A DNA stretch of 64,000 bases from Alkalicoccus saliphilus (GTDB taxonomy: Bacteria > Bacillota > Bacilli > Bacillales > Salisediminibacteriaceae), in the NCBI RefSeq assembly GCF_003044065.1, contig NZ_PZJJ01000002.1, positions 62,001 to 126,000 on the forward strand, written 5' to 3'. Shown here one piece after another: positions 62,936 through 64,000 of this stretch. A program made the position numbers and the translations under genes. Under the pieces are notes generated by a model, which saw nothing but the letters and a program-made list of their open reading frames with translations, did no database searches and was not told the origin of the DNA. Position 1 is the stretch's first letter, and each line of letters begins with the position of its first letter.

Positions 62936-63592
62936 ATGAGAGAGAAGGAAAAAGCTGTTGTTGTATTCAGCGGGGGCCAGGACAGCACTACCTGTCTGCT
63001 CTGGGCGCTTAAGCAGTTCGACGAAGTGGAAACAGTAACATTTAATTACAACCAAAGACACCATAAGGAAATTGAGGTGGCACAGTCTGTAGCTGAAAAA
63101 CTAGGGGTCAAAAACACGGTGCTGGATATGAGTCTGTTAAACCAGCTGGCTCCGAATGCACTTACGAGGGATGATATCAATATAGAACAGAAAGAAGGAG
63201 AACTCCCCACCACCTTTGTGGATGGACGCAATCACCTGTTCTTTTCATTCGCAGCTATTTACGGCAAGCAGATCAGCGCCCGCCATATTATTACCGGTGT
63301 GTGTGAAACTGATTTCAGCGGCTATCCGGACTGCCGGGACGTATTTGTGAAATCATTAAACGTTACATTGAACCTGTCCATGGACTACAATTTTGTTTTT
63401 CATACACCTCTCATGTGGCTCGACAAAGCAGAAACATGGGAGCTCGCTGATAAGCTGGACGGGCTGGAATTTGTACGCAGGGAAACCCTGACCTGCTATA
63501 ACGGGATAATAGCTGACGGATGCGGAGAATGCCCAGCCTGCGAACTGCGCAGAAACGGCTTGGAAAACTATAAAGCACGAAAGGAAGGATAA
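62936..63592 (+). CDS. queC: 7-cyano-7-deazaguanine synthase QueC
   Basis: 218-aa ATP-dependent enzyme that converts carboxydeazaguanine to preQ0 in queuosine synthesis. PP-loop [14 protein letters not shown] (12-25). Zinc cysteines are in [21 protein letters not shown] near the C-terminus. GGGGAGTG precedes the start. First gene of a que operon, with queD five bases downstream. Confidence 0.96.
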   Translation: MREKEKAVVVFSGGQDSTTCLLWALKQFDEVETVTFNYNQRHHKEIEVAQSVAEKLGVKNTVLDMSLLNQLAPNALTRDDINIEQKEGELPTTFVDGRNHLFFSFAAIYGKQISARHIITGVCETDFSGYPDCRDVFVKSLNVTLNLSMDYNFVFHTPLMWLDKAETWELADKLDGLEFVRRETLTCYNGIIADGCGECPACELRRNGLENYKARKEG

Positions 63593-63596
63593 AGCG

Positions 63597-64000
63597 ATGT
63601 TTGGGTTCCGTATTGTTGAAAAGCTTCAAAAGCTTGGTACTGACATTCAAAAAAAAGATTTAAAATATCACAATAAGCGTGTCATGGTTTCTAAAGAGTT
63701 TACTTTTGACGCTGCGCACCATCTCCACGAATACGAAGGTAAGTGTAAAAATCTTCACGGCCATACGTACCGTGCAGTATTCGGTATCAGTGGATATGTG
63801 GATGAAATAGGCATGATGCTTGATTTCGGTGATATTAAGGATATTTGGAAAGAAAAAATAGAAACTTACCTGGATCACCGCTATATAAACGAGATGCTTC
63901 CTCCAATGAATACAACAGCAGAGAATATGGTAGTATGGCTGTTTGATCAGATGGAAAAGGAGCTGCAGGAACGGAATGTAAAGGGAAGCCAGGAGTTCCG
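63597..64000 (+). CDS. queD: 6-carboxytetrahydropterin synthase QueD (partial, runs off the right edge)
   Basis: At least 134 residues are visible. The core begins VSKEFTFDAAHHLHEYEGKC, followed by KNLHGHTYRAVFGISG: zinc histidines (AAHH, HGH) and the catalytic Cys in EGKCKNLHG. LDHRYINEM and TAENMVVWLF are also typical. An N-terminal extension of about 30 residues (MFGFRIVEKLQKLGTDIQKK) is present in Bacillus-type QueD. Start after AAGGAAGG. The gene is cut by the end of the window; queE and queF probably follow. Confidence 0.94.
   Translation, partial: MFGFRIVEKLQKLGTDIQKKDLKYHNKRVMVSKEFTFDAAHHLHEYEGKCKNLHGHTYRAVFGISGYVDEIGMMLDFGDIKDIWKEKIETYLDHRYINEMLPPMNTTAENMVVWLFDQMEKELQERNVKGSQEF

Overview
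The window is a chromosomal segment of a low-to-moderate GC member of the Bacillota, most likely family Bacillaceae. The central block, fabH-fabF, trpS, yjbC, spx, mecA, coiA, pepF, spxH, yjbI, yjbK, yjbL, relQ, nadK, rluD-like, prpE and fabI, follows the Bacillus subtilis yja/yjb order with the same relative strands. FapR boxes, T-box, preQ1 and yybP-ykoY RNA elements and strong AGGAGG ribosome sites agree with this. Several acidic secreted proteins, an ergothioneine-type sulfoxide synthase and many cation or amino-acid carriers would fit a salt- or alkali-adapted species, but that is inference. I see no tRNA, rRNA, CRISPR array, transposase or phage block.

Layout. 1-15.6 kb: an EgtB-like gene and a MOSC protein; a DnaJ-zinc-finger-like peptide; a response regulator / sensor kinase / PepSY operon on the minus strand, with an 11-bp periodic repeat array in front of a scrambled small PepSY gene; a SpoIIAA-like protein; a nitrilase-family hydrolase; an amidinotransferase-fold hydrolase; a DUF2254 membrane protein; and a secreted SpoIID-domain protein with tandem Ig-like repeats. 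16-25 kb: acyl-CoA ligase, CstA, a Cys-Cys-tailed small protein next to an ArsA/Get3-type ATPase, a MerR-like coiled-coil protein and a HemL-like aminotransferase. 25-32.5 kb: FapR-controlled fabH-fabF, T-box trpS, a DAACS symporter, a CaCA antiporter behind a manganese-type riboswitch, and an HD protein. 33-46 kb: the conserved spx-mecA-coiA-pepF-spxH-relQ-nadK-fabI block. 46-54.5 kb: MFS exporter, FMN reductase, small proteins, a phosphonate/phosphite-type ABC transporter, GNAT and RarD. 55.9-61.4 kb: a reactive-sulfur regulon (SulP, DUF302, CstR, DsrE, rhodanese, TusA-rhodanese, rhodanese-persulfide dioxygenase, TusA) with four matching CstR-type operators. 61.9-64 kb: small membrane protein, phosphodiesterase, preQ1 riboswitch, queC and the start of queD.

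Functional themes. Spx, its adaptor SpxH, MecA, RelQ and NAD kinase form a redox and stringent-response neighbourhood. FapR boxes link fabH-fabF and fabI. The sulfur cluster is a self-regulated persulfide detoxification and relay module. Between genes lie several related 200-400 bp GC-rich repeats, in at least two sub-families and on both strands, that do not look coding.

The observations most worth following up are: the five-copy 11-bp operator array and adjacent scrambled PepSY gene; the four-operator CstR regulon that includes a SulP permease and DUF302; the structured, terminator-linked leader on the rarD strand; the dispersed repeat family; and the cysteine-free ArsA-like ATPase paired with a Cys-Cys-ending partner.
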